From contig JBOEGA010000162.1 of the NCBI GenBank assembly GCA_050633205.1, positions 1 through 23,454 of the forward strand: a stretch of DNA of 23,454 bases. The letters are read 5' to 3'. Each line of letters begins with the position of its first letter. Position 1 is the stretch's first letter. The notes under the pieces are model-generated. The model was not told where the DNA came from, did no database searches, and saw only the letters and a program-made list of their open reading frames with translations. Below are positions 1 to 7,859 of the stretch, piece by piece. The position numbers and the translations under genes were made by a program. This stretch comes from CBDHHC01 sp050633205. GTDB lineage: Bacteria; Pseudomonadota; Alphaproteobacteria; Rhizobiales; CBDHHC01.

Positions 1-221
1 TTCCAGGTGCTGCCATGTGATATTACATATCGACCTGTATAGAAACTCATCCTGCTCGGACCGCATATGGGAGATTGCACATAGGCCTTGTTAAAACGCA
101 CACCCTGGCTGGCAAGCCAGTCTATATTAGGAGTGTGAAGGTGCGGGTGTCCATAGCAGGAAAGATAATCCCATCTTAGTTGGTCACACATTATGAACAG
201 GACGTTTTTTATATCGCCCAT
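1..221 (-). CDS. Type I sulfatase, N-terminal part (cut by window edge)
   Basis: The first 73 codons of a sulfatase are present; the rest lies beyond base 1. Type I sulfatases hydrolyse sulfate esters, and some relatives act on phosphonate monoesters. An FGE-type enzyme must convert the active-site Cys to formylglycine. Here the Cys is residue 53 in CGPSR, matching the C-x-P-S-R signature. The metal-binding start of the fold, CDQLRWD, is at residues 12-18, and CYGHPHLHTPNID follows at 22-34. No signal peptide is visible, so the enzyme is probably cytoplasmic. The ATG at 221 is chosen because GGAG lies 6 nt upstream; an in-frame ATG at 233 has no good ribosome site. It follows the TAXI-protein gene on the same strand after about 98 nt and may share its transcript. 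The substrate cannot be told from this fragment. Confidence 0.88.
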   Translation of the reverse strand, partial: MGDIKNVLFIMCDQLRWDYLSCYGHPHLHTPNIDWLASQGVRFNKAYVQSPICGPSRMSFYTGRYVISHGSTW

Positions 222-271
222 TACTGTCTCCATTTCTGATCATAAGTATATACATTTAGCTTATAAGCACT

Positions 272-309
272 TAACAGGCTAACAGTTATTTTCGACTGAC
301 AGCCTGTTA
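272..309 (-). other. Hairpin between the TAXI protein gene and the sulfatase gene
   Basis: TAACAGGCT (272-280) and AGCCTGTTA (301-309) are perfect inverted repeats. An inner pair CAGT (283-286) and ACTG (295-298) extends the stem past a 2-nt internal loop. The hairpin begins about 10 nt after the TAXI-protein stop. No T-tract follows on the minus strand, so it looks more like a processing, stabilising or attenuating structure than a simple intrinsic terminator. Its function is inferred. Confidence 0.5.
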
Positions 310-319
310 TTCTATATTA

Positions 320-1327
320 TCAAGGTTTTAGCTTCTCGGGGATATCAAGGCCGCGCTTTTTGTAATAAAGATATGCTCCAGGATGCAAAGGCAAATTCAT
401 CTGGTCAAAAGCACTCTCTATTTTTACAGCACGCAACCACGGGGCGCCTTTAGTTTCAGATTCAATATTCTCCCAAAATGCTTTAGTCATTGAATATACC
501 ACTACTGTCGGGACATGTTTACCTACACCAACCCCGACAATCGCTGCAATTGAAGTAACATCGTTATCATTCATTTGATTTTTTCCATAGGTGCCGGCAG
601 GAATAACACCAATCTTTCCGCCAGGGCGTTTGTAAAGTTTTATTACTTCTTCGTTTTTCAGGTCTTTTTCTGAAAGTCCAAGAAATCTTAATTTATGTGA
701 AAGAGCTACCTGTTGAATAACAGGGCTCGGCGCATTTGTAGGATTAACATATATATCCAATTGACGATCCTGGAATGCCTGAGCTGCAGGACCCCAACCA
801 AGCTTTACTGCCGTATAGTCTTTACCGGCTTCATAACCTGTTACAGCCTTAATTACACCTGCTGCTATTACGCTAGCTGCGCCTACAGGAGGCCCCAAGA
901 ATACCTTTTTACCTTTTATATCCTTGAGTGACTTTATACCGGACTCTTCATATACAGTAAAATGATACACACCTATCGGGAATGAAAGAACTCCTCGCAA
1001 TTTTTTTGCGAGTTCAGGAGCCTTCTTTACTTTTGTAAACATCGCCTTGCGTTGTTTCATAAAGTGATGAACAATTGGCGCATACATAAATAAATCAACT
1101 TTGCCTGAAGCTGCTTCAATCGCGTGCTTCGGTGCGGTTCCAGTTGCGTTAACCTGTATTTCTATGTTTCCATGACTTTGTTTATTAATTATTGTCGCGA
1201 ACGTAGTCATAACAAGGTTGGGCGAAGAACCAGGCCCCAGGGTTGACATTTTTATCAAATCTTTTCCCTGCGCTGGCAATACAAGTGCAAGCACAGCTGT
1301 CAGTGCAATAAGAATTATTTGCTTCAT
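320..1327 (-). CDS. TRAP transporter solute-binding protein, TAXI family
   Basis: This is a 335-residue periplasmic receptor for a TRAP transporter, which uses an ion gradient to drive uptake of organic acids or related solutes. Residues 1 to about 21 are a signal peptide (MKQIILIALTAVLALVLPAQG). The mature part begins KDLIKMSTLGPGSSP. It carries the family's usual segments: the IKSLKDIKGKKVFLGPPVGAA stretch near the middle and DIYVNPTNAPSP, where TAXI receptors form the ligand pocket. The ATG at 1327 is preceded by GGGGAGGAAAGT, an excellent ribosome site, so the longer reading from 1405, which overlaps the permease gene, is rejected. The gene starts 16 nt after the fused permease stop and is clearly co-transcribed with it. 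TAXI receptors bind varied ligands such as glutamate-like or aromatic acids, so no substrate is assigned. Confidence 0.92.
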   Translation of the reverse strand: MKQIILIALTAVLALVLPAQGKDLIKMSTLGPGSSPNLVMTTFATIINKQSHGNIEIQVNATGTAPKHAIEAASGKVDLFMYAPIVHHFMKQRKAMFTKVKKAPELAKKLRGVLSFPIGVYHFTVYEESGIKSLKDIKGKKVFLGPPVGAASVIAAGVIKAVTGYEAGKDYTAVKLGWGPAAQAFQDRQLDIYVNPTNAPSPVIQQVALSHKLRFLGLSEKDLKNEEVIKLYKRPGGKIGVIPAGTYGKNQMNDNDVTSIAAIVGVGVGKHVPTVVVYSMTKAFWENIESETKGAPWLRAVKIESAFDQMNLPLHPGAYLYYKKRGLDIPEKLKP

Positions 1328-1343
1328 ACTTTCCTCCCCAAAA

Positions 1344-3281
1344 TTAGCAGTTATGAACTGCCTGACGAATTCCGAATATTGATGCGATTTCTCTTTTGAG
1401 CACAATCACAGCAAGCACCAGACCTGCGACTGAGCTGTAAAATTCTGGTGTTAAAAGTGCTATTGCAGCGGCAAACCGGACCACACGTTCACCGTACTTC
1501 AGGTCCATACCCGACCAGCCTTCAAATGCCGTAGAGAGTAACCAGATAGCCAGACAGAGACGTATACATGCCCATACAAATGCTTCTAAGCTAAAATCTG
1601 TTATCAGCAGGAGGGAAGGTTCGTAGACGAACACAAAAGGGATGAAGAAAGCTACGGTGGCAAGCTTACAACTTTCAATAGCTATTGCCAGTGGCTTTGC
1701 ATTGCAGATTGGTGCTGCTGCAAATGCTGCCAATGCTACCGGCGGTGTGATTACCGATAAGACACCATAGTATACTGCAAACAGATGAGCTGCGATAATA
1801 GGTATTCCCATTTTAGCAAGTGCCGGTCCCATCACAAGAATTATAATGAGATATGCGGGAACAGTCGGCATCCCCATGCCCAGTATAAGACATGCTATCA
1901 TTGTCAAGAGCAGAGCAATAAACAGATCATTGCCGGCAACGAATAAAACATTAGTCGCAAACTTAAGGCCAAGCCCGGTCATATTCATTACCCCGATTAT
2001 TATTCCAACGGCTGCCACTGCAGTAAGCAAGACCGCACTTGCCTTACCTGCATTCATGAGCGCTGTTAAAATTTTCCGGGGGTTATTCCTAAAGGCCGGT
2101 GAAACAATAAATCCTATAATCAAAGCAGTCAGTGTAGCCCAAAAACCTCCGTTTGCAGGGCTACGTCCATCAAGTAATAATCCAATTATTACACATAACG
2201 GGATAATAAAACCAATTAATAGAAGCCAATGATTTCGGTTAAGGACAATATTTAGTGCGTCAGGAGAAGCTTTTAAACCATGCTTTCCAGCTTTTATAGA
2301 TACGTAAACAAACAGGCTGAGATAGTAAAATAAAGATGGTACGAGTGCTGCCAGTGCTATTTGTACATATGGAATACCTGTAACATCAGCCATAATGAAT
2401 GCAACAGCCCCCATAATCGGTGGCATAATCTGACCACCTGTTGAAGCCGCGGCTTCAACCGCTCCAGCAAACTGTGAGGGAAAGCCATGTTTTTTTATCA
2501 TGGGCATGGTGAACACTCCCGTCCCCACAACATTAGCGACAGTGGAGCCAGAAATTGTGCCAAACAATCCCGATGCAACAATTGCTCCATGAGCTGGCCC
2601 ACCCCGTGTTGTAGCTGTCAGCTTTCTTGAAACCAGCAATAGTGCTTCACCTGTTCCGATTGCCTCTAACACAGTACCAAATATTACAAAGATCAAAATC
2701 AAAGATGTGACGACAGAAACAGGTCCACCAAAGACCCCATCGAAAGAATACCATAATGTTTCAATGAGTGACCCATACTCAAAGCCTGCATGCCGTATAG
2801 TGGATGGCAGGTAGTTTCCAAACAATGCATATCCCATAGCTATCAAGCATACAAAAAACAGTGGAAATCCAATAGCGCGTCTACTTAGTTCCAAAACGGA
2901 TATGATGCCTAACGACCCCATTAAAATATCCCAGGGTTCAAAAAGATAGAGACCGGACCACAATTCCTCAGAAATCAGATAAAACCAAAAACCGGAAGCA
3001 CAGATACATCCAAGAAGAGCACAGTCGATAATGAGACCTGCCCATCTGAATATTGGGGTTGACTTAAATAAAGGTTTGATTAATAGCACAATTATTGCTG
3101 CAACTATGACTGCTCCAACTCTTTGCTGAAAATCATCGAACGTCCCAAAACCGGCAACTCTAATTGCTCCAAGTGCGAGTATGATAGAAAAGACGCCTGC
3201 CATATAACCACGAGCTTTAAGTATTTTATTCCAAATACCTGTATCCTTGGCTATCAATTGTCTTCGCCTAAAAGCTATCAA
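1344..3281 (-). CDS. TRAP transporter fused permease (DctQM-type, TAXI-associated)
   Basis: This 645-residue polytopic membrane protein combines the small (DctQ-like) and large (DctM-like) TRAP permease domains in one chain, the usual form in TAXI systems. Hydrophobic helices run through most of the protein. Conserved DctM-type segments include GTISGSTVANVVGTG near residues 240-255, ASTGGQIMPPIMGA near 280-293, GMGMPTVPAYLIIIL in the second half and YYGVLSVITPPVALA further on. The start is a TTG at 3281, chosen because AGGAG lies 7 nt upstream; the first ATG is only at codon 27 and has no ribosome site. The context TTGATAGC occurs again 24 nt inside the gene, giving a second possible in-frame TTG start. 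It is divergent from the IclR gene and is the first gene of the uptake unit. Confidence 0.92.
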   Translation of the reverse strand: MIAFRRRQLIAKDTGIWNKILKARGYMAGVFSIILALGAIRVAGFGTFDDFQQRVGAVIVAAIIVLLIKPLFKSTPIFRWAGLIIDCALLGCICASGFWFYLISEELWSGLYLFEPWDILMGSLGIISVLELSRRAIGFPLFFVCLIAMGYALFGNYLPSTIRHAGFEYGSLIETLWYSFDGVFGGPVSVVTSLILIFVIFGTVLEAIGTGEALLLVSRKLTATTRGGPAHGAIVASGLFGTISGSTVANVVGTGVFTMPMIKKHGFPSQFAGAVEAAASTGGQIMPPIMGAVAFIMADVTGIPYVQIALAALVPSLFYYLSLFVYVSIKAGKHGLKASPDALNIVLNRNHWLLLIGFIIPLCVIIGLLLDGRSPANGGFWATLTALIIGFIVSPAFRNNPRKILTALMNAGKASAVLLTAVAAVGIIIGVMNMTGLGLKFATNVLFVAGNDLFIALLLTMIACLILGMGMPTVPAYLIIILVMGPALAKMGIPIIAAHLFAVYYGVLSVITPPVALAAFAAAPICNAKPLAIAIESCKLATVAFFIPFVFVYEPSLLLITDFSLEAFVWACIRLCLAIWLLSTAFEGWSGMDLKYGERVVRFAAAIALLTPEFYSSVAGLVLAVIVLKREIASIFGIRQAVHNC

Positions 3282-3319
3282 TTGCCTACTCCTGAAAATA
3301 CTTTATGTCCTTAAGAAGC

Positions 3320-3349
3320 ATTCTAATTTGATAATCTGGACAGGATCAA
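3320..3349 (-). promoter_or_regulatory. Candidate promoter of the TRAP unit
   Basis: On the minus strand TTGATC (3349-3344) and TAGAAT (3325-3320) are separated by 18 nt. They match the sigma-70 consensus at 4/6 and 5/6. The predicted transcript would start about 30 nt before the permease TTG. This is pattern matching only. Confidence 0.4.
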
Positions 3350-3356
3350 ATAATTA
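3328..3356 (+). promoter_or_regulatory. Candidate promoter of the IclR gene
   Basis: TTGATA (3328-3333) matches the -35 consensus at 5/6 and lies 17 nt before TAATTA (3351-3356), a weak -10. The palindrome at 3357-3371 follows directly, so a repressor bound there would cover the start of transcription. The -10 call is weak. Confidence 0.3.
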
Positions 3357-3371
3357 GTTCACAATGTGAAC
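3357..3371. promoter_or_regulatory. Perfect 7+1+7 palindrome, probable IclR operator
   Basis: GTTCACA (3357-3363), one central A, and TGTGAAC (3365-3371) form a perfect inverted repeat 17 nt before the IclR start codon and about 75 nt before the divergent permease start. IclR-family regulators bind short palindromes of this GTTC...GAAC kind and commonly repress their own gene and a divergent operon. The assignment rests on position and symmetry. Confidence 0.6.
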
Positions 3372-3388
3372 CGACAATGGGATGAGAA

Positions 3389-4216
3389 GTGAAGAAAATG
3401 GATAGTCCTAAAAGAATACAGTCTATTCAAAGGGCAATTTCAGTTGTTGAGCATCTGGCGACGCGAGGAGCATCCTCTTTATTACAGTTAAGGAAAGCAA
3501 CTGGCTTATCTAATTCAACTTTGTTAAGAATAATTGCAACTTTGTCTGATCATGGTTGGGTACGCAGGCATCTGTCTGAGGGGCGGTATGAGTTACCTTT
3601 CTCACTGGGACAGACTTTAGTAACAGAGGCTCTTGGACATCCATTAGCCGAATTATCATCTCAATATTTGATTAAACTGCAAAAAAAAATACACTGGCCA
3701 TCCGATATTGCTACCAGTATCTATCCTGGCAAAATTCAAATACTGGAATCAACCCGTTTAAAAGGTTTATTTGCCCCCACAGGAGCATACAACATACAGC
3801 CGTCAATGGTCAAATCTGCTCACGGCCGAGCCTATCTGGCCTACTGTTCGAAAGAAGAAAGAGAATTGCATTTTGAAGCTATTCTCAAAATGGGGGATAA
3901 AGAAGAAAAGATATTTATTGAAAGTGGAAAGATAGAGGAAATTATTAGTGAAACCCGATCACAAGGTTATGGAGTTAGAGAAAAACAATACTGGGTTGAA
4001 CCATTAGACTTTGGACCGGATGTAGCTGCAATCGCTGTACCAATATTATCTGATGATTTTGTATACGGCACAATTAATGCTGTCTGGTTACGTGAAGTTA
4101 TGGAGGAGAGTTTAATAATTAAAGCTGTGAAACCTGAAATTCAGAATATGGCTAATCTTATTGCAATTGAAGCGAAGAAGAAAGGCATTAGCGGAAATGT
4201 CTTTATGGAAAAATAA
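3389..4216 (+). CDS. IclR-family transcriptional regulator
   Basis: The protein has 275 residues. An N-terminal winged helix-turn-helix spans about residues 10-72 (SIQRAISVVEHLATRG, then SSLLQLRKATGLSNSTLLRII, then the wing GRYELPFSLG). A C-terminal effector-binding domain spans about residues 85-265 and includes SAHGRAYLAYCS, typical of the IclR ligand domain, and a conserved GYGVREKQYW segment. Family members bind small organic acids and control nearby catabolic or uptake genes. The gene is divergent from the TRAP unit with a palindromic operator between them, so TRAP control and autoregulation are likely. The GTG at 3389 is taken as start; the ATG at 3398 (codon 4) is equally possible because neither has a strong ribosome site. 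Confidence 0.9.
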   Translation: MKKMDSPKRIQSIQRAISVVEHLATRGASSLLQLRKATGLSNSTLLRIIATLSDHGWVRRHLSEGRYELPFSLGQTLVTEALGHPLAELSSQYLIKLQKKIHWPSDIATSIYPGKIQILESTRLKGLFAPTGAYNIQPSMVKSAHGRAYLAYCSKEERELHFEAILKMGDKEEKIFIESGKIEEIISETRSQGYGVREKQYWVEPLDFGPDVAAIAVPILSDDFVYGTINAVWLREVMEESLIIKAVKPEIQNMANLIAIEAKKKGISGNVFMEK

Positions 4217-4404
4217 GATGTAGTAGTCTTGACGACCTGTTATAGATATTTATAAGCTCCAGATTACTTGCTTTTGCTGTTTCAATCTAGAGCATGTCCC
4301 GAACAATATGACTCATTAGTTAAAAAAAGATCTCTCTCTTATTGAAACTCATATTTCATCATCACTTACATTACGAAACTTGGTGTATTTTGCTACCTAA
4401 GACT

Positions 4405-4461
4405 GACCTCTTGAACAGCGACATCTTCCATACCTTAACTGAAGCCAGAGTAGTATCATAG
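4405..4461 (+). pseudogene. IS3-type transposase (orfB) remnant
   Basis: Eighteen codons followed by a TAG read DLLNSDIFHTLTEARVVS. From memory this closely resembles the segment E-L-L-N-x-x-I-F-x-x-L-x-E-A-x-x-V-I just before the C-terminal WRxxYNxxRPHSSLGYRPP motif of IS3-family orfB transposases such as ISRj2-like elements. Neither the upstream integrase core nor the C-terminus is present, so this is a relic. The match is short and should be tested by search. Confidence 0.5.
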
Positions 4462-4464
4462 AGG

Positions 4465-4542
4465 TGACTTCCCCCCATAAATGTTCTGAAATACAGCTCT
4501 TTCATGAGGTAAAAGTTGAGCCCATAATAGGGGAGAACGTCA
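4465..4542. repeat. Short TGAC...GTCA inverted-repeat element, possible mini-IS
   Basis: GAGGTGACTTCCCCCCAT (4461-4478) and the reverse complement of ATAGGGGAGAACGTCACTTC (4527-4546) are similar over about 18 nt with a few mismatches. The element between the TGAC and GTCA ends is 78 bp. G/C-run ends of this kind are typical of IS3-family termini. No target-site duplication is evident. It could instead be a chance hairpin. Confidence 0.35.
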
Positions 4543-4583
4543 CTTCGTACTTTAAGTTCAGGTTACGTTAAAGTATGAGTATC

Positions 4584-6098
4584 TCACTTCAAATCCTCAG
4601 GTAATAATTCTGCTGGCATATTCTGGTAACTGACAGGTCTGAGGAAACGTCTGATCGCAAGGCCACCCACAGATGTCGCGCCGAAATTGGTGCTTGCCGG
4701 ATATGGTCCTCCGTGAACCATTGCATCACAGACTTCAACACCCGTTGAGAAATTATTTGCCAGTATTCGACCAGATTTTCTTTCCAAAATTCGGATAAGC
4801 CCCTCTGCCTGATCGATATCTTCACTATCTATGTGTAGAGTGGTTGTAAGTTGGCCTTCAAGATTGGTTGCAAGGTCAATGTATTGCTTTATATCACTGG
4901 CAATAACAGCAATGCCGCAGGGGCCAAAGACTTCTTCACTGATTTTCCTGTTTTGCAGGAATGTATCTGCTGTCGTAACATAAAAAGCGGGTGATGCATT
5001 TCTATCATTGTTTGGCGAGCAGTATATTTCAGTGAGATCAGTATTGTTTTTTAATTCTGCGACAGTTGTGTTGTATGTATGGGCAATACCCTCAGTCAGC
5101 ATTATCTGTTTCTCTATAGCTGTGAGGGTGTTTTTAGTTGTCTGTACAAAATTTTCAGTGTGTGCATTATCTGGCAGGATCATTACACCCGGATTGGTAC
5201 AAAACTGGCCAACACCAAGAGTAAGAGACTGTGCCCATCCTTCGGCAATTTGTTCTCCGCGTGATGCCAGCGCATGGGGATAAACAAAACCGGGGTTAAT
5301 TGAGCCAAGCTCACCAAAAAAAGGAATTGGTTCTTCACGGGAAGCACAGAGATTGTATAAAGCTCGCCCTCCTCTGTGAGAGCCGGTGAAACCAATAGCT
5401 TTAATAAGAGGGTGCTGGACAAGGGCCGTTCCGACAGTGTGACCACTGGCGGGACTATCCTGTATAAGGGAAAAGATACCGGGTTCCAGGCCTAACTCCC
5501 GGATCGCATTATTGATGGCTTGTGCAGCCAGTTCGCCAGTGCCCGGATGTGCGGGATGGCCTTTAACAACGACAGGACAGCCTGCGGCCAGTGCCGATGC
5601 TGTATCCCCACCGAGGACTGAAAAAGCCAGCGGAAAGTTTGATGCACCAAATACGGCAACAGGCCCTACAGCCCGTTGTATCAGACGGATATCCGGTCTT
5701 GGTAAAGGAGTGCGATCGGGCAGGGCAGGGGTGTGGCGGCAATCAAGAAAGTCTTTTTGTTCTATAATGTCAGCAAAATATTTTAATTGCCCTGCTGTTC
5801 GTCCCCGTTCCATTTCCAGACGTGCGGACGGGTAGCCGGTTTCCTGACAGCCGATTTGTGTAATCGCATCCCCAAGTTCTTCAATTTTATCGGCGATACA
5901 TCTTAATAAAGCAGCACGGTCCTTTCTGGATGTCTGACTGAAATAAGCGAAGGCGTTTTCTGCTGCTTCAGCAGCCTGGTTTACATGATCCCGAGTCCCG
6001 GATGCAAACTTATGGGAAGGACCATCTGCGGGATCGGATTCAAATTGATCATTATTATCAACCCATTCTCCTGCTATGAGATGCATTCCTTTTAACAT
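4584..6098 (-). CDS. NADP-dependent aldehyde dehydrogenase, probable 2-oxoglutarate semialdehyde dehydrogenase
   Basis: This 504-residue ALDH-superfamily enzyme is predicted to oxidise 2-oxoglutarate semialdehyde (2,5-dioxopentanoate) to 2-oxoglutarate, the last step of the non-phosphorylative pentose route. Numbered from the start used here, the catalytic Cys is residue 300 (GQFCTNPG) and the general-base Glu is 263 (GELGSINPGF). The catalytic Asn is 154 (GASNFPLAF), and KGHPAHP (179-185) is the dinucleotide segment typical of this subfamily. Two in-frame ATGs exist. The one at 6113 abuts the dehydratase stop (TGAATG) with no ribosome site, whereas 6098 has GGAG 5 nt upstream and is preferred. 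It is the last gene of unit B, after the IlvD-type dehydratase. An alternative substrate would be the semialdehyde from hexarates or hydroxyproline, but the neighbours favour pentonate breakdown. Confidence 0.9.
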   Translation of the reverse strand: MLKGMHLIAGEWVDNNDQFESDPADGPSHKFASGTRDHVNQAAEAAENAFAYFSQTSRKDRAALLRCIADKIEELGDAITQIGCQETGYPSARLEMERGRTAGQLKYFADIIEQKDFLDCRHTPALPDRTPLPRPDIRLIQRAVGPVAVFGASNFPLAFSVLGGDTASALAAGCPVVVKGHPAHPGTGELAAQAINNAIRELGLEPGIFSLIQDSPASGHTVGTALVQHPLIKAIGFTGSHRGGRALYNLCASREEPIPFFGELGSINPGFVYPHALASRGEQIAEGWAQSLTLGVGQFCTNPGVMILPDNAHTENFVQTTKNTLTAIEKQIMLTEGIAHTYNTTVAELKNNTDLTEIYCSPNNDRNASPAFYVTTADTFLQNRKISEEVFGPCGIAVIASDIKQYIDLATNLEGQLTTTLHIDSEDIDQAEGLIRILERKSGRILANNFSTGVEVCDAMVHGGPYPASTNFGATSVGGLAIRRFLRPVSYQNMPAELLPEDLK

Positions 6099-6113
6099 AT
6101 TATCTCCATTCAT

Positions 6114-7859
6114 TCAGTGGCTGTCCTTTGGTACATCATGCCCGCGCTGTCCCCGAAGAAAATCAAAGTCAGAACCGGTATCGGCACCCATAACATGATC
6201 ATAAAATAATCTGGCGTACCCTGAGGCTGGTTGTGGTATTGTCGGCTTCCATGCTGCCAGACGCTCCTGTAATACATCTTCTGAAATGTCCAGATGCAAC
6301 TTTCTTGAGTAAACATCAACCTCGATCATGTCTCCATCCTGCACTATTGCAAGCGGGCCACCTGCAGCGGCTTCGGGTGATGTGTGTAGAATAACTGTGC
6401 CATAGGCTGTACCCGACATTCTTGCGTCCGATATACGGATCATATCCGTGATACCTTTACGAAGTATTTTGGGAGGGAGCCCCATATTGCCGACCTCTGC
6501 CATACCGGGATAACCTTTAGGGCCACAATTCTTCAGGACCATGATACAGGTTTCATCAATATCAAGGTTTTCATCCTGAATTCTGTTCCGGTATTCATCT
6601 ATATTCTCAAAAACAACTGCCCGTCCCTTATGTTGCATGAGGTGCTCAGAGGCTGCAGAAGGTTTGAGGACAGCCCCGTCTGGAGCGAGATTTCCGTGCA
6701 ATACAGCAATTCCCCCCTGTATTGTGAGGGCATTGTTTACAGGGCGGATAACATCTTCATTCCAGTTTTTTACGTCTTTTATATCTTCCCATATTGAATT
6801 TCCGGAAACGGTCAATGCATCTTTATGTAATCGTCCACCCTCCGCCAGAGATTTCAGAACAACAGGCAACCCACCGGCATAGAAAAACTCCTCCATCAGG
6901 TATTTTCCTGAAGGCATAAGATTTACAATTGTCGGTACATCGCGCCCAAGCTGGTCCCAATCTTTAAGTGTAATATCAATTTCTGCTCGGCCTGCAATGG
7001 CAAGCAGGTGGATCACGGCATTGGTTGATCCACCTATCGCTCCAGTGGTGATGATTGCATTTTCAAAAGCATTGCGGGTCAGAATATCCGATGGTTTCAA
7101 ATCATCCCGGACCATCTCTACTATACGCCGTCCCGACACCTGGGCCATTATTCGTCTTCTGCTATCAACCGCTGGAATTGCAGCATTACCGGAAAGCGTC
7201 ATTCCCAAAGCTTCTGCAAGACAGGCCATAGTACTCGCTGTTCCCATAGTATTACAGCTACCGGGAGAACGTGACATGGCCTGTTCAGCATCAAGAAAGT
7301 CATTCTGTTTTAGCTTGCCTGTTTTTACCATTTCTGACATTTGCCACAGGGCTGTTCCTGAACCAATTGTACTGTTACGCCAGTGACCATTAAGCATAGG
7401 TCCACCGCTAACAGCAATTGCAGGAAGATCAACACTACAGGCTCCCATCAACAGTGCCGGTGTGGTTTTGTCACATCCAACCAGAAGCACGACACCATCA
7501 ACTGGTGTTCCGCGAATTGCCTCCTCTACATCCATGGCTGCAAGGTTGCGAAACATCATTGCACTGGGACGCAGTGTGCTCTCTCCGGTGGAAAAAACCG
7601 GGAACTCAACGGGGAGACCTCCCGCTTCATAAACGCCATGTTTTACGCGTTCTGCAAGATCACGTAGATGAGCATTGCAGGGTGTCAGTTCAGACCATGT
7701 ATTGCAGATACCGATAACGGGTCGTCCATCAAATAAATCTGATGGCAATCCCTGATTTTTCATCCATGAACGATAGTAAATACTGTCTCGCGAAGTTCCG
7801 CCGAACCATTCTGTTGACCTGAGTTTTCTTGGCCAGGGGGCCGGAGTAAAATTGGTCAT
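6114..7859 (-). CDS. IlvD/Edd-family sugar-acid dehydratase, probable L-arabinonate dehydratase
   Basis: The predicted reaction removes water from an aldonate to give the 2-keto-3-deoxy acid, using a [2Fe-2S] cluster and a divalent metal. The likely product is 581 residues. The cluster Cys residues are 61 (ELTPCNAH), 129 (VGCDKTTPA) and 202 (GSCNTMGTA), and the proposed catalytic base Ser is 482 (DARMSGTAYG). Their spacing equals that of the Rhizobium leguminosarum L-arabinonate dehydratase (Cys59/127/200, Ser480, from memory), offset by two. Lack of branched-chain biosynthesis neighbours and presence of a lactonase, a sugar dehydrogenase and an AraD1-type gene argue against IlvD itself. The ATG at 7859 forms an ATGA overlap with the upstream SDR stop and has GGAGG 6 nt before it; an in-frame ATG at 7865 has the ribosome site too close. 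D-xylonate or D-galactonate activity cannot be excluded. Confidence 0.92.
   Translation of the reverse strand: MTNFTPAPWPRKLRSTEWFGGTSRDSIYYRSWMKNQGLPSDLFDGRPVIGICNTWSELTPCNAHLRDLAERVKHGVYEAGGLPVEFPVFSTGESTLRPSAMMFRNLAAMDVEEAIRGTPVDGVVLLVGCDKTTPALLMGACSVDLPAIAVSGGPMLNGHWRNSTIGSGTALWQMSEMVKTGKLKQNDFLDAEQAMSRSPGSCNTMGTASTMACLAEALGMTLSGNAAIPAVDSRRRIMAQVSGRRIVEMVRDDLKPSDILTRNAFENAIITTGAIGGSTNAVIHLLAIAGRAEIDITLKDWDQLGRDVPTIVNLMPSGKYLMEEFFYAGGLPVVLKSLAEGGRLHKDALTVSGNSIWEDIKDVKNWNEDVIRPVNNALTIQGGIAVLHGNLAPDGAVLKPSAASEHLMQHKGRAVVFENIDEYRNRIQDENLDIDETCIMVLKNCGPKGYPGMAEVGNMGLPPKILRKGITDMIRISDARMSGTAYGTVILHTSPEAAAGGPLAIVQDGDMIEVDVYSRKLHLDISEDVLQERLAAWKPTIPQPASGYARLFYDHVMGADTGSDFDFLRGQRGHDVPKDSH

Larger units (their letters stand above)
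4217..4583. other. Gene-free stretch with IS debris
   Basis: No intact gene is visible in these 367 bases. The first half is A+T-rich with no feature I can name. The second half holds a short IS3-type transposase remnant (4405-4461) and an inverted-repeat element (4465-4542). It separates the TRAP/IclR block from the sugar locus. Confidence 0.6.

Noticed and set aside
1328..1405. N-terminal extension of the TAXI receptor
   Set aside because: It would place 26 hydrophilic residues before a standard signal peptide and overlap the permease gene. GGGGAGG directly before 1327 decides the start.
1846..2232. 128-codon plus-strand open frame within the TRAP permease
   Set aside because: It is antisense to a conserved membrane protein with no ribosome site or recognisable domain.
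4280..4305. Sequence TCTAGAGCATGTCCCGAA resembling rhizobial intergenic palindromic repeats
   Set aside because: The second arm of the palindrome is absent and no other copy is seen, so a chance match is more likely.
6997..7386. 129-codon plus-strand open frame within the dehydratase gene
   Set aside because: It is a shadow of a gene whose cluster ligands and catalytic Ser are all in the other strand's frame.
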